Shown: positions 4,607-6,417 of the stretch, piece by piece
How positions within the stretch are numbered: position 1 is the stretch's first letter
Layout of the letters: each line of letters starts with the position of its first letter
Assembly (NCBI GenBank): GCA_900547825.1
Contig: URII01000085.1
Coordinates: 1-6,417, forward strand
Direction: 5' to 3'
Length of the DNA stretch: 6,417 nt
Source of the DNA: an uncultured Porphyromonadaceae bacterium
GTDB lineage: Bacteria > Bacteroidota > Bacteroidia > Bacteroidales > Muribaculaceae
Position numbers and translations under genes: made by a program
Notes under the pieces: generated by a model
Database searches by the model: none
What the model saw: the letters and a program-made list of their open reading frames with translations, nothing else
Told to the model about the DNA's origin: nothing

Positions 4607-5955
4607 TGAGTAATGAACTATACGATCTGTGGAATGATCCCGATCCAAGGTTCGGACAGATCGCAGCACGCGAAATAACCGGGAATTTTTTCAATGACCC
4701 GGCCATGTTTTTCAACATGGCGACACACCCGCTGGCCGACCGCAACCACTTCTTCAAATATGCTCGCCGCAGGTTCCCGTTTCTCGGCTACCGGCCCATT
4801 GAACCGGTGCGCGATGCGCGTCCATGCACTCTGTTCGGCGAGATGGAAAAGGAATTCAACCGGTTCATCGGCACCCTCATACATCATCTGGACTCCATGA
4901 AGCCGGCCGAAGCTTCCGCTCTTGCCGACACGATAGCACTGCGCTTCCCGGCCATTGCCGATGAAACCGGACAATGGAGCCGTACACCCCATTCCACTGT
5001 CAGGGAAGAGGACACGGTACGCCAGTTCATGATATTCGTAACCGGACAATGCAATCTGCGCTGCCCCTATTGCTTCTCCAACGACATTGAGCATACCGCC
5101 ATAAGCCGGCCCCAGTTGGATGCGATAATGGATTGGTGTGAACGTGAACAGGTGCACCGTATTACCCCCTGCGGGGGCGAACCGCTCATATATCCCCATC
5201 TGCTGCACCTGCTGCAACGGTCGGCCAACGCAGGCATGAAAGTATATTTCGCCACTAACTTCACCATACCGGTTCCCGACGATGAAATATTTTCCGGCGA
5301 GCTGATTGAAGTCCTTTATCTGCACCTCACATCCGCATTATGGAGCAATCCCGGACTGATGGATATATTTTCCCGCAACGTGGAGAAAGCGCGTGAGCGC
5401 GGCATACGGCTTGTGGCAAGAGCAAACTTCGAATCGGAGCAAACCGACAGCACCCCCTGGCTTGAGCTTATGGAAAAACTCGGGCTGCGGGAACTGAACG
5501 TAGCCCTGACCATCCCGTCAAACGATGCGGCCAATTCATACGTCGACCTCTCGGCGATGCAACGCATGGTGCCGAAACTTGAAGCATTGATGGATGAAAC
5601 ACGCCGGCGCGGAATAAACCTGCGCATGGCTAAACCGGTTCCTCCATGTTTTTTCAGCCCTGAGCGGAGAATGGAAATTATAAACAATGAGGCGTTACGC
5701 CCACGCTGCAACGTAAGCGAGGGAGGGTGCACCCGCAACGTGTGCCTGTCACCTGCCATGAGCGTACAGCCATGTCTCGGGATCGACAGCGTGGAGCTTA
5801 AATTTTCCACATCCATGTCATGGGAAAGCATGAGCTCAGGATGCGCCGCTGCAGTGCGGTCAGCTTTAGGCAAACCGCTCATGGAGCAATGCAACGGATG
5901 TTTTTTGTTCAAAAGACGCCTATGTCAGGGCGCATGCCTTTCATATAAACGATGA
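4603..5955 (+). CDS. Radical SAM/SPASM enzyme with a 140-residue N-terminal extension
   Basis: The 450-residue protein carries CxxxCxxC at Cys150/154/157 (TGQCNLRCPYCFS) and GGEP at 191-194. Its Cys-rich C-terminus has Cys349 (PVPPCFF), Cys369, Cys376, Cys381-x9-Cys391, Cys414, and the SPASM ending Cys430-x2-Cys433-x7-Cys441-x3-Cys445. That ending has the same spacing as in the two upstream paralogues. Residues 1-140 form a probably helical extension without a domain I recognise; it does not look PqqD-like. It could bind substrate or a partner protein. The start ATG at 4603 overlaps the kinase stop by four bases; a second ATG directly follows at 4606 and would remove only one residue. The stop overlaps the next radical SAM start (ATGA at 5952-5955). 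The enzyme probably acts on the Tyr-rich peptide or a modified intermediate. Cys richness beyond the standard ligands may mean extra cluster or structural roles. Confidence 0.9.
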   Translation: MMSNELYDLWNDPDPRFGQIAAREITGNFFNDPAMFFNMATHPLADRNHFFKYARRRFPFLGYRPIEPVRDARPCTLFGEMEKEFNRFIGTLIHHLDSMKPAEASALADTIALRFPAIADETGQWSRTPHSTVREEDTVRQFMIFVTGQCNLRCPYCFSNDIEHTAISRPQLDAIMDWCEREQVHRITPCGGEPLIYPHLLHLLQRSANAGMKVYFATNFTIPVPDDEIFSGELIEVLYLHLTSALWSNPGLMDIFSRNVEKARERGIRLVARANFESEQTDSTPWLELMEKLGLRELNVALTIPSNDAANSYVDLSAMQRMVPKLEALMDETRRRGINLRMAKPVPPCFFSPERRMEIINNEALRPRCNVSEGGCTRNVCLSPAMSVQPCLGIDSVELKFSTSMSWESMSSGCAAAVRSALGKPLMEQCNGCFLFKRRLCQGACLSYKR

Positions 5956-6392
5956 GCCGCTTCCGACAGAACCTGAAACGTATCGGGCGCCGCCTCGATG
6001 AGAAATTTCTAAGGCCGGGATATCTTACTCAGATATCCGATACCATAATAATAGAACCTACAAACTGCTGTAACCTGCGGTGTTCATGCTGTCCCAACGG
6101 GCACGGAATAAAACCACGGCTACGGGGAATGATGAACGCCGGTATGTTTGACAGCATACTGGAGTCCATTGATATTCCTTATAAAAAGGTATTTCTGCAT
6201 CTGCACGGAGAACCTACCCTCAATCCCGACCTGCCGGCGATAGCACGCAAACTGAGCGACCGCGGCAAAATAGTGAATATATACAGCAACGGAGTTGCCG
6301 TCACGGCACAGATGGCAGAGGCGATAGTGTCGCTGCCCCGCACAAGCTTCATGTTCTCGGTCGACGCCGCAAGATTGACTCCGCTCTGCTGA
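5952..6392 (+). CDS. N-terminal part of a fourth radical SAM protein, frame broken near the window edge
   Basis: The frame gives 146 residues. A basic N-terminus leads to TIIIEPTNCCNLRCSCCPN with CxxxCxxC at Cys40/44/47, then FLHLHGEPTLNPDL (His85-Gly-Glu-Pro88), a SAM-binding strand VNIYSNGVAVT, and FMFSVDAA at 133-140. This is the first half of a radical SAM domain from a different subfamily than the three upstream enzymes: no GGEP, and a 'PNG....LRGMM' segment after the cluster. Members usually exceed 300 residues, but this frame ends RLTPLC and a TGA at 6390-6392. A different frame is open from about 6371 to the end of the window (KIDSALLTMPVIGNV). A frameshift, a pseudogene or a sequence error near 6370 is therefore likely. 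The start overlaps the previous stop by four bases, so the gene belongs to the operon. Its C-terminal half, and any SPASM domain, cannot be judged here. Confidence 0.75.
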   Translation: MSRFRQNLKRIGRRLDEKFLRPGYLTQISDTIIIEPTNCCNLRCSCCPNGHGIKPRLRGMMNAGMFDSILESIDIPYKKVFLHLHGEPTLNPDLPAIARKLSDRGKIVNIYSNGVAVTAQMAEAIVSLPRTSFMFSVDAARLTPLC

Positions 6393-6417
6393 CCATGCCG
6401 GTCATCGGCAATGTGCA

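Noticed and set aside
4618..5325. Minus-strand open frame of 235 codons
   Set aside because: It lies entirely opposite a clear radical SAM/SPASM gene, shows no recognisable motif, and is explained by the codon composition of the plus strand. The same holds for the 198-codon minus-strand frame at 5316-5912.

Overview
The window looks like a chromosomal stretch from a gut-type member of the Bacteroidales, possibly Muribaculaceae-like. The reasons are a Cys-Ser-Asp-rich lipoprotein typical of that order, A/T-rich start regions without Shine-Dalgarno sequences, frequent ATA isoleucine codons in moderately GC-rich genes, and a possible TTTG/TAnnTTTG-type promoter. The assignment is inferred from style; there is no marker gene.

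Layout. Positions 3-101 hold the C-terminal end of an unidentified gene, closed by a strong rho-independent terminator (140-185). Next is a stand-alone gene for a probable surface lipoprotein with two PepSY-like/BLIP-like repeats (260-712), followed by a second, weaker terminator. From about 800 to the right edge runs one co-directional cluster of tightly packed, partly overlapping genes that looks like a RiPP (ribosomally made, post-translationally modified peptide) operon. Its order is: a very small transglutaminase-like (lasso B2-type) protein, two paralogous radical SAM/SPASM enzymes, a PqqD-like RiPP recognition protein, a 40-residue peptide ending GLYYVTLYYYY, a hairpin, an HPr-kinase-like P-loop kinase, a larger radical SAM/SPASM enzyme with a 140-residue N-terminal extension, and the start of a fourth radical SAM protein. 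The reading frame of the fourth breaks close to the window edge.

How the parts may work together (inference). The small peptide at 3421-3543 is the likely precursor: a basic leader carrying a YxxP motif, then a core with six Tyr in its last nine residues. The PqqD-like protein would bind the leader and present the core to the radical SAM enzymes. The B2-like Cys/His protein would remove the leader. The HPrK-like protein could phosphorylate the peptide or an intermediate. The core has no Cys, Asp or Glu, so thioether, lanthionine and lasso macrolactam chemistry are excluded. Radical chemistry on Tyr/Val/Leu/Thr, such as side-chain cross-linking or C-terminal Tyr processing, is the best remaining guess.

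The parts individually recall PQQ, mycofactocin, SynChlorMet-type cassettes and lasso peptide pathways. I do not recognise this precursor or this exact combination, and it is the most interesting content of the window. No transporter, lasso cyclase, RNA gene, mobile element or CRISPR array is visible.
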